Counted from the stretch's first letter, positions 17,643 to 27,402 are shown. The stretch is 64,000 nt of DNA from Marivita geojedonensis (GCF_002115805.1 NZ_JFKC01000007.1:1-64000); one strand, 5' to 3'. Notes: generated by a model from the letters alone, not told the origin. Made by a program: numbers and translations.

Positions 17643-19382
17643 TCAGTGCTTTTTCTTCTTTGGAGGCATCAGATCGGTGATCGTGCCTTCGAACATCTCG
17701 GCGGCAAAGTTCACCGTTTCCGACAGCGTAGGGTGTGCGTGAATGGTGTGACCAAGGTCCACCGCATCCGCGCCCATCTCGATCGCCAGTGCCGTCTCCG
17801 CGATCAGGTCGCCCGCGTTGGTACCGACGATGCAGGCCCCGATGATGCGGTCATCCTCCGGGTCGAACAGCAGCTTGGTGATCCCTTCGCTGCGCCCGTT
17901 GGACAGTGACTTGCCCGAAGCTGCCCACGGAAAGACACCCTTCTCGTACTTGATGCCCTGCGCCTTGGCCTGTGTTTCGGTCAGACCGCACCACGCCACC
18001 TCGGGGTCGGTATAGGCGACCGAGGGAATCAGCTTGGCATCGAAGAACCGCTTGTGGCCGGCGGCGACTTCTGCCGCGACCTTGCCTTCGTGAACCGCCT
18101 TGTGCGCCAGCATCGGCTGGCCCACGACGTCGCCGATGGCGAAGATATGCGGAACGCCTGTACGCTGCTGGTTGTCCACGGCGATAAAGCCACGATCGTC
18201 AACGGCCACGCCGGCCTTTTCAGCGTCGATCAGCTTGCCATTCGGCTTGCGACCCACGGCCACCAGAACCTTGTCGAAAGTATCGGTGAAGCTCTCGCCC
18301 TTCTCGTCCTCGAACGTGACCTTGAGACCCTTTTTCTGGGCCTCGACAGCTGTAACCTTCGTCTTGAGGAAGATGTTTTCGTAGCGATCCTTGATCCGGT
18401 TGTGCAGCGGCTTGACGATGTCCTTGTCCGCACCCGGAATGATCTGGTCCATCAGTTCGACAACCGTGATCTTCGACCCCAGCGCGTCATAGACACAGGC
18501 CATTTCCAGACCGATGATGCCGCCGCCAAGGATCAGCATCCGCTTCGGAATGTCTTTGAGCTCAAGCGCGCCGGTCGAGTCGATCACACGGTCGTCGTCA
18601 TGCGGGATGAACGGCAGTTGCACGGGCTCGGACCCGGCAGCAATGATGCACTGATCAAAGCTGACGGTGGTGGTTTTCCCCTCGTGCTCGACCTCGATCA
18701 TGTTCGGCCCGGTAAACTTGCCGTAGCCTTGAACGGTCGTCACCTTGCGGCCTTTGGCCAGACCACCCAGACCGCCGGTCAGCTGACCGATCACCGAATT
18801 CTTGAAGCCGCGCAATTCATCAAGATCAATCTTCGGCTTTCCGAAACTGATCCCATGCGCGCCCATCTCTTCGGCCTCGGTGATCACCTTGGCCACGTGC
18901 AGCAGCGCCTTGGACGGGATACAGCCAACGTTCAAGCAGACACCGCCAAGGTTCGGGTACTTCTCGATCAGGACGGTTTTCTTGCCAAGGTCCGCAGCCC
19001 GGAATGCCGCCGTGTAACCGCCGGGGCCGGACCCGAGAACAACCACTTCGGCATGGATGTCACCGGGGCCGGAGGCCGACCCGGTGGCCGCAACGGCTTG
19101 CGGTGCAGCGGGCTTGTCCTCGGTCGGCTTCGGTGCGTCCTCGGCCTTGGCATCTGCGCCTTCGATCACCATGATCACGGTGCCTTCAGAGACCTTGTCC
19201 CCTTCGCTCACTTTGATTTCGGTAATCTTGCCAGCAGCAGGAGACGGAACCTCCATGGTGGCCTTGTCGGATTCCAGTTCGATCAACGGGTCTTCTTCGC
19301 TGACCGTATCCCCGACGCCGACCAGAACGCTGACAACGGGCACATCTTTGAAATCCCCGATATCGGGTACTTTGATATCCAT
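17643..19382 (-). CDS. lpdA: Dihydrolipoyl dehydrogenase (E3) with N-terminal lipoyl domain, pyruvate dehydrogenase complex
   Basis: A 579-residue E3 about 110 residues longer than plain E3 because of an N-terminal lipoyl domain (1-80, lipoyl-lysine Lys40 in ESDKATME) and an Ala/Pro-rich linker. The FAD fold starts at VVLGSGPGGYTAAFRAA, the redox-active disulfide is in GGVCLNVGCIP, and the C-terminal active-site region is HTIHAHPTLSE. It re-oxidises lipoamide on E2 to NAD+. It is the last gene of the aceE-aceF-lpd set, 13 nt after the aceF stop. The lipoyl domain on E3 as well as E2 is a known variant of this PDH type. Confidence 0.96.
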   Translation of the reverse strand: MDIKVPDIGDFKDVPVVSVLVGVGDTVSEEDPLIELESDKATMEVPSPAAGKITEIKVSEGDKVSEGTVIMVIEGADAKAEDAPKPTEDKPAAPQAVAATGSASGPGDIHAEVVVLGSGPGGYTAAFRAADLGKKTVLIEKYPNLGGVCLNVGCIPSKALLHVAKVITEAEEMGAHGISFGKPKIDLDELRGFKNSVIGQLTGGLGGLAKGRKVTTVQGYGKFTGPNMIEVEHEGKTTTVSFDQCIIAAGSEPVQLPFIPHDDDRVIDSTGALELKDIPKRMLILGGGIIGLEMACVYDALGSKITVVELMDQIIPGADKDIVKPLHNRIKDRYENIFLKTKVTAVEAQKKGLKVTFEDEKGESFTDTFDKVLVAVGRKPNGKLIDAEKAGVAVDDRGFIAVDNQQRTGVPHIFAIGDVVGQPMLAHKAVHEGKVAAEVAAGHKRFFDAKLIPSVAYTDPEVAWCGLTETQAKAQGIKYEKGVFPWAASGKSLSNGRSEGITKLLFDPEDDRIIGACIVGTNAGDLIAETALAIEMGADAVDLGHTIHAHPTLSETVNFAAEMFEGTITDLMPPKKKKH

Positions 19383-19395
19383 CAGATCGCCCTCC

Positions 19396-20655
19396 TTACC
19401 ACATCAACTTGCGCATATCGCCCAGCAGCGTCTTGAGCGTTACGCAGAAGCGCGCGGCCAAGGCACCGTCGACGGCACGGTGATCATAGGACAGGCTCAG
19501 AGGCTGCATCAGGCGCGGCACGAATTCCTCACCATTCCAGACTGGTGCCATCTTCGACCGGGTCAGACCCAGGATCGCCACTTCGGGGGCGTTCACGATC
19601 GGGGTAAAGCTCGTACCGCCGATCCCGCCAAGCGAAGAAATCGTGAAAGTCGCGCCCTGCATGTCGCCGGACTTCAGTTCACCGGCACGCGCTTTGGCAG
19701 ACAGATCACCCAATTCCTTTGAAATCTCGACAAGACCTTTGCGGTCCGCATCCTTGATAACCGGGACCATCAGACCGTTCGGCGTGTCGGCGGCAAAGCC
19801 GATGTTGTAGTAGCTCTTCTTGATCAGCTTGTCGCCATCCGGGTGGATCGACGAATTGAACTCCCAGTGCTCCTTCAAAGCAGACACGGACGCCTTGATG
19901 ACAAAGGACAGCAAGGTAACGCGATAGCCGTTTTCCTTGGCCATGTTGTCCATTTCCTTGCGGTACTTGTCCAACTCCGTGATGTCCGCCTCATCATTGT
20001 GCGTGACATGCGGGATGTTGAGCCACGAGCGGTGCAGCGCCGGGCCCGAGATCTTCTTGATCCGGGGCATCTCGACATCTTCCACCGGGCCGAACTTGGA
20101 GAAGTCCACAGCCGGAATCGGCGGGATGCCCATACCGCCCGAAACCGCGCCACCGGCAGCAGCGGGTGCCGCCGTCGACTTGAGCGCCTTCATCACGTCT
20201 TCGCGCAGGATACGGCCCTTGCGGCCAGTGCCGTTCACGGTTGCCAGATCGACATCGACGGTCCGGGCAAAGGCGCGCACGGACGGGGATGCGTGGACCT
20301 TGCCGAAACCGGCATCGGTCTTGGGCGCAGCAGCCGGTGCAGGAGCAGGCGCTGCAGCCGCCGGGGCAGGAGCAGGCGCAGCGGCTTTCGGTTCTTCCTT
20401 GGCCGGGGCAGCGGCGGCACCATCTGCCTCTACAATCAGGATGACCGAGCCTTCCGACACCTTGTCACCCTCGCTGACCTTGATCTCTTTCACGACACCG
20501 GCGGTCGAGGAGGGAACCTCCATCGTCGCCTTGTCGGACTCAAGCTCAACGATCGGGTCTTCGACGGCAATCGTATCTCCCACGCTCACCAGAATGGTCA
20601 CCACGGGCACATCGGTGAAATCGCCGATATCCGGCACTTTAACTTCAGTTGTCAT
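19396..20655 (-). CDS. aceF: Dihydrolipoamide acetyltransferase (E2) of the pyruvate dehydrogenase complex
   Basis: A 419-residue E2 with one lipoyl domain (Lys42 in ESDKATME), an Ala-Pro-Glu hinge (about 85-125), a peripheral-subunit-binding domain (SPSVRAFARTVDVDLATVNGTG), and the catalytic acyltransferase domain ending with the HRAVDG motif that holds the catalytic His and Asp. It transfers acetyl from lipoamide to CoA. The Ala/Pro linker is coded by repetitive GC-rich sequence at about 20320-20420. The gene lies between aceE (18-nt gap) and lpd (13-nt gap). One lipoyl domain, where E. coli AceF has three, is partly offset by the lipoyl domain on E3. Confidence 0.96.
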   Translation of the reverse strand: MTTEVKVPDIGDFTDVPVVTILVSVGDTIAVEDPIVELESDKATMEVPSSTAGVVKEIKVSEGDKVSEGSVILIVEADGAAAAPAKEEPKAAAPAPAPAAAAPAPAPAAAPKTDAGFGKVHASPSVRAFARTVDVDLATVNGTGRKGRILREDVMKALKSTAAPAAAGGAVSGGMGIPPIPAVDFSKFGPVEDVEMPRIKKISGPALHRSWLNIPHVTHNDEADITELDKYRKEMDNMAKENGYRVTLLSFVIKASVSALKEHWEFNSSIHPDGDKLIKKSYYNIGFAADTPNGLMVPVIKDADRKGLVEISKELGDLSAKARAGELKSGDMQGATFTISSLGGIGGTSFTPIVNAPEVAILGLTRSKMAPVWNGEEFVPRLMQPLSLSYDHRAVDGALAARFCVTLKTLLGDMRKLMW

Positions 20656-20673
20656 AGTCTTTACTCCTCCCGC

Positions 20674-23334
20674 TTACACAAGGCGCGGGTTCGGCTTTTC
20701 GCCGTCGATGTCGTATTTCTTCAGGGCGGTCTTGAGGTCTTTCTCGCTCACGGCGCCCTCGCGATAGAGGTCCACCATTGCGGCGGCAGCGATGTGGTTT
20801 GCATCGACCTCGAAGAACCGGCGCAGGTTCACGCGGCTGTCGGAACGGCCAAAGCCGTCGGTCCCCAGAACCGTGTAGCGTCCCGGAACAAAGGCGCGGA
20901 TCTGCTCGGCATAGTTCTTCATGTAGTCCGTTGCAGCAATGATCGGGCCTTTCGCCGCCTCAAGCTGCTGGGTGACATAGGGCACCTTCGGCTCGGCAAG
21001 CGGGTTCAACCGGTTCCACCGCGCGCAATCTTGACCGTCGCGGGCCAGCTCATTAAGCGATGTTGCCGACCAGATATCCGCCGAAACGCCAAAGTCTTCC
21101 TTGAGCATCTCTGCAGCTTTGATCGCCTGAACGAGGATCGTGCCGGACCCCAGAAGGTTCACGTGCTTCTTGCCCGGCTTGGCCTCTTTCTTCATCCGGT
21201 AGAGACCTTTGATGATCCCGTCCTCGGCGCCCATCGGCATTTCCGGATGCTGGTAGTTCTCGTTCATGAGCGTCAGGTAGAAATAGACGTCTTCCTGATC
21301 CGCATACATCCGCTTCAGACCGTTCTGCACGATCACCGCGACCTCATAGCTGAAGGTCGGGTCGTAGCTGATGCAGTTCGGAATGGTGCCTGCAAGGATG
21401 TGGCTGTGCCCGTCCTCGTGCTGCAGACCTTCACCGTTCAGCGTGGTACGACCGGCGGTCCCACCCAGCATGAAGCCTCGCGCACGGCTGTCGCCTGCGG
21501 CCCAGGCCAGATCGCCGATCCGCTGGAACCCGAACATCGAGTAATAGATGAAGAACGGGATCATCGGCACGCCGTGGTTGGAATACGACGTCGCCGCCGC
21601 AATCCAGTCCGCCATCGCACCGGCTTCGTTGATGCCTTCCTGAAGCACCTGACCATCGAGGCTCTCTTTGTAGAACATCATCTGGTCGCGGTCTTCGGGC
21701 ACATAGTTCTGACCCAGCGGGTTGTAGATGCCCACTGACCGGAACAGACCTTCCATCCCGAAGGTCCGGCTTTCGTCCGGAACAATCGGCACCACGTTCT
21801 TGCCGATCTTCTTGTCGCGCAACAGCGTCGTCAGGATGCGCACAAATGCCATCGTTGTGGAAATCTCACGATCCCCGGTCGACTCGAGCTGACCCTTGAA
21901 CTTGTCCAAAGACGGGATTTCGAGGCTCGGCGTATCGCGCCATTCCCGCTTGGGGAAAGATCCACCCAGTTCCTTGCGCCGATCTGCCAGATACGCTTTC
22001 TGCGCATTGTTCAGGCTGACAAACGGAACGTCCTTTTCCAGCTCTTCGTCGGTAACCGGAATCTGGAACCGATCGCGCATCGCCTTGAGCTGGTCGAACT
22101 GCATCTTCTTTTGCTGGTGCGTGGTGTTCTGACCCTCACCGGCGGTGCCCATGCCATAACCTTTGACCGTCTTGACCAGGATGCAGGTCGGCTGACCCTC
22201 GGCTTTGGTCGCGCGAAGGAAGGCATTGTATACCTTCTTCGGATCATGCCCACCACGGCGCAGCGCCCAGATCTGATCATCGGTCCAATCTTCGACCAAG
22301 GCAGCAGTCTCCGGATACTTTCCGAAGAAATGTTCGCGGATATAGGCGCCATCCTTCGACTTGAAGGTCTGGTAATCCCCGTCCACGGTTTCATCCATCA
22401 GCTGACGCAGCTTGCCGGATGTGTCGCGTTCCAGCAGTTCGTCCCAGCCACGGCCCCAGAGCAGCTTGATCACGTCCCAGCCAGCGCCGCGGAAGTCGCC
22501 TTCGAGTTCCTGAACGATCTTGCCGTTGCCGCGCACCGGACCATCGAGACGCTGAAGGTTGCAGTTGATGACAAAGATCAGGTTATCGAGACCTTCGCGG
22601 TTCGCCAGATCAATCGCGCCACGGCTCTCCGGCTCGTCCATCTCGCCATCGCCAAGGAAGCACCAGACCTTGCGGTCACCGGCATCGATCAGACCACGGT
22701 TGTGCATGTATTTCATGAACCGCGCCTGGTAGATCGCCATGAGCGGCCCCAGACCCATCGAAACGGTCGGGAACTGCCAGTAATCCGGCATCAGCCACGG
22801 GTGCGGATAAGAGCTCAGACCACCGCCATCGACCTCGGAGCGGAACGCCTCAAGCTGTTCGACGCTGATGCGGCCTTCCATGAACGATCGCGCGTAGATG
22901 CCGGGGATCACGTGGCCCTGGAAGAATACCAGATCGCCACCGTGAATCGCCGACTTCGACCGCCAGAAATGGTTCAGACCTATATCGTAAAGCGCAGCAG
23001 ACGACGCGAAGGACGCGATATGCCCGCCGTATTCGCTGCTTTCCTTGTTCCGCTTGACCACGGTCGCCATTGCGTTCCAGCGGTTGATGGTACGGATGCG
23101 CCATTCCATCTCGGTGTCGCCAGGAATGTCGACTTCGTCATCCGGCGCGATGGTATTCTGATAGGGCGTCGTCGCCGAGAACGGCAGCTTTGCACCGTTC
23201 GCGCGCGCCTGTTGAACCGCCTTGTCGAGCAGGAAATGCGCGCGATCTGCGCCATCCCGAAGGATCACGTCTTCAATCGCGTCTTGCCATTCCTGGGATT
23301 CGACCGGGTCAATATCTTGCGGGCTGTCTTTCAT
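20674..23334 (-). CDS. aceE: Pyruvate dehydrogenase E1, homodimeric AceE type
   Basis: An 886-residue homodimeric E1, the length of E. coli AceE. The ThDP motif GDGEMDEPESRGA begins near residue 230, and a second catalytic stretch is ADWIAAATSYSNHG. It decarboxylates pyruvate and reductively acetylates E2. I chose ATG at 23334, preceded by AGAGGGAAT; an upstream in-frame start exists but the extra 24 residues look non-coding. Many Rhodobacteraceae use heterodimeric PdhA/PdhB for the main complex, so this AceE-type set next to lactate uptake genes may be an additional, substrate-linked PDH (inference). Its leader carries two inverted repeats. Confidence 0.97.
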   Translation of the reverse strand: MKDSPQDIDPVESQEWQDAIEDVILRDGADRAHFLLDKAVQQARANGAKLPFSATTPYQNTIAPDDEVDIPGDTEMEWRIRTINRWNAMATVVKRNKESSEYGGHIASFASSAALYDIGLNHFWRSKSAIHGGDLVFFQGHVIPGIYARSFMEGRISVEQLEAFRSEVDGGGLSSYPHPWLMPDYWQFPTVSMGLGPLMAIYQARFMKYMHNRGLIDAGDRKVWCFLGDGEMDEPESRGAIDLANREGLDNLIFVINCNLQRLDGPVRGNGKIVQELEGDFRGAGWDVIKLLWGRGWDELLERDTSGKLRQLMDETVDGDYQTFKSKDGAYIREHFFGKYPETAALVEDWTDDQIWALRRGGHDPKKVYNAFLRATKAEGQPTCILVKTVKGYGMGTAGEGQNTTHQQKKMQFDQLKAMRDRFQIPVTDEELEKDVPFVSLNNAQKAYLADRRKELGGSFPKREWRDTPSLEIPSLDKFKGQLESTGDREISTTMAFVRILTTLLRDKKIGKNVVPIVPDESRTFGMEGLFRSVGIYNPLGQNYVPEDRDQMMFYKESLDGQVLQEGINEAGAMADWIAAATSYSNHGVPMIPFFIYYSMFGFQRIGDLAWAAGDSRARGFMLGGTAGRTTLNGEGLQHEDGHSHILAGTIPNCISYDPTFSYEVAVIVQNGLKRMYADQEDVYFYLTLMNENYQHPEMPMGAEDGIIKGLYRMKKEAKPGKKHVNLLGSGTILVQAIKAAEMLKEDFGVSADIWSATSLNELARDGQDCARWNRLNPLAEPKVPYVTQQLEAAKGPIIAATDYMKNYAEQIRAFVPGRYTVLGTDGFGRSDSRVNLRRFFEVDANHIAAAAMVDLYREGAVSEKDLKTALKKYDIDGEKPNPRLV

Positions 23335-23384
23335 ATTCCCTCTTCCCTTGGTCTGGCCCTCGGCCATTAGTTTATCGCTGAACA

Positions 23385-23402
23385 AATTGCTTCGATGCAA
23401 TT
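23385..23402. promoter_or_regulatory. Inverted repeat upstream of aceE (operator candidate)
   Basis: Perfect 6-bp arms AATTGC / GCAATT with a 6-nt spacer (TTCGAT), about 50 nt before the aceE start. It resembles a small dimer-binding operator; the regulator is unknown. Confidence 0.35.
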
Positions 23403-23471
23403 CCACTCAACGGTGTAACTCGCTCCTAGCACGCTGGGTTCCCCAGCGGCAGTAAGGCATCGTCATATCGT

Positions 23472-23490
23472 CCATGCATCAGATGCATGG
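23472..23490. promoter_or_regulatory. 19-bp perfect palindrome between dld and aceE (operator candidate)
   Basis: Arms CCATGCATC / GATGCATGG of nine bp around a single central A, lying about 140 nt before aceE and 30 nt after the dld stop. No U-tract follows on the minus strand, so it is more likely a protein-binding site than a terminator. Confidence 0.45.
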
Positions 23491-23518
23491 CAAATTAGTT
23501 CAAAGCTAAACAAACAGA

Positions 23519-25201
23519 TCACGCATAGTGCTTGCAACGCGACATCTTGCCGATGCCGGGATTGAACGAATTGGTCGGGTCTATGGATTTGTAGAACTCG
23601 GCCAGATCCGGCTTGGCCTTGTAGATGTGGCCGACATTATGCTCCGCCGGATACTCTGCACCGCGTTGATCCAGCAATTCCAACATCTCGGCTTTGAGAG
23701 CCACAACATCCACACCCTTCTTCACGATGTAATCCTGATGCAGCACGTGGCAGAAGAAGTGTCCGTAATAGAGCCGATGCACCAGCTTGTCCGCGATAGT
23801 GTCGGGCAGGACTTCCAACCAGTTCCGCTCATTCCGTTTCAGCGCGATATCAAGCGCAAGAATGTCCTCGACCGAGTCGCGATGCACGTTCTGATAGCGG
23901 ATTGCGGCCCCTGCGGCCGCAAAGCGGTTCAACCCGGCCAGCTTGCCTTCACGCGCGGTACACTCGAAAAAATCGCCTTCGCGCTGCGCAAAGAACACCT
24001 TGAGGAACGCCCGCGCCTCACCCACGCCCCCGTCCCGCATCTTGAGGATCAGGTGATGCTCATACCGATCCCGGTAATCGGTCAGCCGCTTGGGCAGCAG
24101 CTTGGGCACCATGCGCGACACCAGTTGCATGAACCGGTCCGTAAACCCGCGCGTCAGCGCCAGCTTGTTCAACCGCGCATCCACCGCGCCCTTGAGGGCA
24201 AAGAACATCGGCAGCTTGTCGGTGCCCAGCCTGTCGATCATCAACACCGTGTCTTTGCCGTAGGTCTCTGAAATATCGAAACACTCACGGTGCATGTATT
24301 CGCCAGACACCGGCAGGCTGTCGAACTCGGCAAGGATATGCCGCCGCAGGTCGGTCAGCGCGCCGGGATCGTTCGTCCCGATATAGAAGGTCTGTTCGGT
24401 CTCGTTGATCGGATAGGTGTCCAGCCGTACGGCGAAGACCGCCAGTTTCCCGGCACATCCCGCCGCCTCGTAAAGCCGCCGTTTGTCCGCGTTGAACCGT
24501 GCCGGGCTGTCGGCATCCACGTCGCGCACCCGCCTGTGGTATTCGGTATCCGACGCGCGCTTATTCGTCGGCTCCAGATCGGCATCACCAAAGTTACCCT
24601 TCTGCACCCGCGTCAGAATCTCTTCCGGCGTATCGCCCAACGCGATCCCCAGATGGTTGACCAGCTCCAACTCTCCATCCGCCGTGATCCGCGCGAACAG
24701 CGACAGCTCGGTATAGCTCGGCCCCCGCTCGATCAGCGACCCGCCGGAGTTGTTGCACACGCCTCCGACAATGGACGCACCGATGCAGGACGACCCAATC
24801 ACCGAATGTGGCTGCCGGCCCAAAGGCTTCAGCAGCTTTTCCAAGGCAAACAGAGTCGCCCCCGGCAGGCTCACCACCTGCTCACCACCGCGCAGCGTAT
24901 GGATCGCATCCATCCGCCGCGTGTTGATCAGAACCACATCGCGGTCATACGTCCCCTTTGGCGTCGATCCTTCCGTCAGCCCGGTTTTGGCCGCCTGCAT
25001 GATGACGATCTTGTCCGCCGCGACGCAGGCTTGAAGTACCTGCCACTGTTCCAGAATGGTCGCCGGCTGCACCACGCAAAGAGCGTCGCCTTCGCCCGAA
25101 CGGAACCCCTTGCGGAACCGCTCGGTCTGCTTGGCGCCGGTCAGGACGTGCCGTGCCCCGACCACCGCGCGCAATCTATTCAGAAGGTCGTCGTCCGTCA
25201 T
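23519..25201 (-). CDS. dld: Quinone-dependent D-lactate dehydrogenase (Dld)
   Basis: A 560-residue FAD protein close to the length of E. coli Dld (571). N-terminal FAD-binding type 4 domain: VVQPATILEQWQVLQACV and the diphosphate loop IGSSCIGASIVGGVCNNSGG. The C-terminal part is the membrane-associated lactate-dehydrogenase domain, with PAEHNVGHIYKAKPDL at its end. It oxidises D-lactate to pyruvate and reduces the quinone pool. I chose ATG at 25201, which has GAGAGG just upstream; a much longer frame would overlap the TRAP gene. It lies between a TRAP transporter and the pyruvate dehydrogenase genes, so lactate or a related hydroxy acid is the likely substrate. Confidence 0.95.
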   Translation of the reverse strand: MTDDDLLNRLRAVVGARHVLTGAKQTERFRKGFRSGEGDALCVVQPATILEQWQVLQACVAADKIVIMQAAKTGLTEGSTPKGTYDRDVVLINTRRMDAIHTLRGGEQVVSLPGATLFALEKLLKPLGRQPHSVIGSSCIGASIVGGVCNNSGGSLIERGPSYTELSLFARITADGELELVNHLGIALGDTPEEILTRVQKGNFGDADLEPTNKRASDTEYHRRVRDVDADSPARFNADKRRLYEAAGCAGKLAVFAVRLDTYPINETEQTFYIGTNDPGALTDLRRHILAEFDSLPVSGEYMHRECFDISETYGKDTVLMIDRLGTDKLPMFFALKGAVDARLNKLALTRGFTDRFMQLVSRMVPKLLPKRLTDYRDRYEHHLILKMRDGGVGEARAFLKVFFAQREGDFFECTAREGKLAGLNRFAAAGAAIRYQNVHRDSVEDILALDIALKRNERNWLEVLPDTIADKLVHRLYYGHFFCHVLHQDYIVKKGVDVVALKAEMLELLDQRGAEYPAEHNVGHIYKAKPDLAEFYKSIDPTNSFNPGIGKMSRCKHYA

Positions 25202-25223
25202 CGGTCCTCTCCCCCTGTCAGGC

Positions 25224-27290
25224 TCAGTAGGCAACCGAAGGCAGCCAGGTTGCGAGCCACGGCATGAAGAATACCAACGCCAACCCCGTGAGCTGCAACA
25301 GGACAAATGGCACCACCCCCTTGTAGATATGGCCCAGCTTGATCTCGGGCGGGCACACACCCTTGAGGTAGAAGAGCGCAAATCCCACCGGCGGCGTCAG
25401 GAACGAGGTCTGCAACGTCACCGCAACAAGGATCACGAACCACACCAGCGCGGCCTCATCGACAACGCCGTAACCCGGAATATCCAACCCCAGCGCATTG
25501 ATGATCGGGCGCATCAGCGGCAGCACGATCAGCGTGATCTCGATCCAGTCGAGAACAAAGCCCAACAGGAACACAATCCCAAGGATCACGATCACCGTGC
25601 CGTTCGGCCCGAACCCCGTGCCAAGGATCATGTCCTCGATCAACTGATCCCCACCCAGCTCGCGCAGAACGTACGAGAACGCTGTCGCACCCAGGAAAAT
25701 CGCAAAGATATAGGCGGTCGTGTTGAACGTGGATTTCAGAACGTTGACCAGTTTTTGCAGCGTCAGCTTGCGATACCCCAACGCAAGCGCCGTCGCCCCG
25801 ATGGCCCCAATCCCAGACGCCTCCGTCGGCGTGGTGATACCCGCAAAGATCGACCCGAGAACCGCAAGGATCAGACCCAGCGTCGGCAGAACCGCAATCA
25901 GCACGTCCTTCACAGCAGCCCAATCCGGACGCATGGCACCTTCGGGGGCCGGAGCGACCGACGGCTTCAGATACGAGATGACGAAGATATAGGTCAGGTA
26001 CAGAACCCCGATCAGAACCCCCGGCAGCATCGCCGCCATGAACAGGTCACCCACCGACAGCGCCATCTGGTCGGCCATGATCACCAGCATGATCGACGGC
26101 GGGATCAGAATGCCCAGAGTCCCCGACGCTGCGACCACACCGGTGCCCAGCATCGGCGAATACTTCTGCTCCACCATCGACGGCAACGCCAGCACGCCCA
26201 GCAGAACCACCGACGCGCCAATGATCCCCGTCGAGGCTGCAAGGATGATCCCGATCATCGTCACGGTGATCGCCAGCCCGCCGCGCGTCCGGCCAAACAG
26301 CCGCTGCATCGACGACATCAGCTTCTCGGCCACACCGGACTCGTCCAGCATCAGCCCCATGAAAATGAACATCGGCAAGGCAACCAGAACCGCGTTCGAC
26401 ATGGTCGCATAGACCCGGTTCACCACCGCCCCAAGGCTCAGGTAATCCAGACCGATGAGGGTCTCCTCAAGCCCGGTCCAGTTCATCATCCCGTTGTCGA
26501 ACAGATAAGCGATACCGCAATACAGCACACCCGTGCCAGCCAGCACCCAGGCCACCGGGAACCCGGTGAACAACAGCGCGATAAAGGTCAGGAACATCGC
26601 GATGACCAGCTTTTCCTCGGTCGTGTGAACAAGGAAGGTCAACGCGGTCGCCACTGCGGCAAAGCTGACAAGCGCCCACAGGATCAACCGCAGATCGCGG
26701 CCTTGCCGTTCTTCATCCCCCGCAACAAACAGCGCATGCACATCATGGATCAGCCGCGCCAACGCCGCAAAGGACAGCAGCACAAACGAGATCGGGATGA
26801 TCGCCTTGAACGCCCAGCGCGCTGGCAGGCCCGTCGGCGAAGACGACCGTTCGTCCACGCGCCAGCTTTCGTAGAAGTAGTCCCACCCCTGATCGACCAT
26901 CAGATAGAGGAACGGCGCCACCAGCGTCAGGATTCCCAGCACCTCGATGATCCGCTGCGCGCGACGGCTCAGTTGCAGGTGCAGAATGTCCACCCGCACG
27001 TGGCTGTCCGTGACCAGCGCATAGGAAATGCCGACCATCGTCACCAGCCCGTAAAAATGCCATTGGATCTCATCCAGCTTGGGGAAGTTCTGGTTCAGCA
27101 GGTAGCGGAACAGCACCTGCGCCACGATGGCTGCAATCAGCAGGACATTCGCCCACATGACCACATGCCCCACACCCTTGACCATTCTGTCGATCCCGAC
27201 GGCAACGGTCTGCGTATCCTTTTCCTCATGCTCAAGGATGTGTTCGTAGGTTTCGATCGGGTCTTCTATGGCTTTAACTGTCTGTGACAT
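25224..27290 (-). CDS. Fused TRAP transporter permease (DctQ small and DctM large subunits in one chain)
   Basis: A 688-residue membrane protein. The N-terminal ~200 residues form the four-helix DctQ-type small subunit (helices at about 35-55 and 70-90, then a pair near 120-170), and the rest (220-685) is a DctM large subunit with about 12 helices. Two features fit DctM: LPMFIFMGLMLDESGVAEKL and GILIPPSIMLVIMADQM. DctQM fusions are normal for some TRAP families. It works with the binding protein encoded 112 nt upstream and imports organic acids with a Na+ gradient. Cargo is inferred to be lactate or pyruvate from the adjacent dld and aceEF-lpd. Confidence 0.93.
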   Translation of the reverse strand: MSQTVKAIEDPIETYEHILEHEEKDTQTVAVGIDRMVKGVGHVVMWANVLLIAAIVAQVLFRYLLNQNFPKLDEIQWHFYGLVTMVGISYALVTDSHVRVDILHLQLSRRAQRIIEVLGILTLVAPFLYLMVDQGWDYFYESWRVDERSSSPTGLPARWAFKAIIPISFVLLSFAALARLIHDVHALFVAGDEERQGRDLRLILWALVSFAAVATALTFLVHTTEEKLVIAMFLTFIALLFTGFPVAWVLAGTGVLYCGIAYLFDNGMMNWTGLEETLIGLDYLSLGAVVNRVYATMSNAVLVALPMFIFMGLMLDESGVAEKLMSSMQRLFGRTRGGLAITVTMIGIILAASTGIIGASVVLLGVLALPSMVEQKYSPMLGTGVVAASGTLGILIPPSIMLVIMADQMALSVGDLFMAAMLPGVLIGVLYLTYIFVISYLKPSVAPAPEGAMRPDWAAVKDVLIAVLPTLGLILAVLGSIFAGITTPTEASGIGAIGATALALGYRKLTLQKLVNVLKSTFNTTAYIFAIFLGATAFSYVLRELGGDQLIEDMILGTGFGPNGTVIVILGIVFLLGFVLDWIEITLIVLPLMRPIINALGLDIPGYGVVDEAALVWFVILVAVTLQTSFLTPPVGFALFYLKGVCPPEIKLGHIYKGVVPFVLLQLTGLALVFFMPWLATWLPSVAY

Positions 27291-27366
27291 GACGGTGCCT
27301 CCTGTCCCTCACCGGGCAGAAAACCCCGGCGTCCAAATCCGTAAAAAGCGACAAACGAATAGAAAC

Positions 27367-27390
27367 GCGGCGCCCCACCTGGGGCGCCGC
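27367..27390 (-). terminator. Strong hairpin between the TRAP binding-protein gene and the permease gene
   Basis: Perfect 10-bp arms GCGGCGCCCC / GGGGCGCCGC with a 4-nt loop, 13 nt past the binding-protein stop. The U-run after it is poor. Such hairpins commonly protect the binding-protein mRNA so that more of it is made than permease. Confidence 0.65.
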
Positions 27391-27402
27391 AGCTGCTCAC
27401 AC

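Noticed and set aside
19843-21738. A 631-codon plus-strand frame opposite aceF and aceE
   Set aside because: Shadow of the PDH genes; His/Arg-rich and no ribosome site.
23335-23406. Longer N-terminus for AceE (24 extra residues)
   Set aside because: The extension overlaps palindromic promoter DNA and lacks a ribosome site, while the ATG at 23334 has AGAGGGAAT.
25056-27287. A 743-codon plus-strand frame opposite the fused TRAP permease
   Set aside because: Strongly His/Gln/Arg-rich with low complexity, which is what the reverse of a Leu/Val/Ala-rich membrane protein gives; not a gene.
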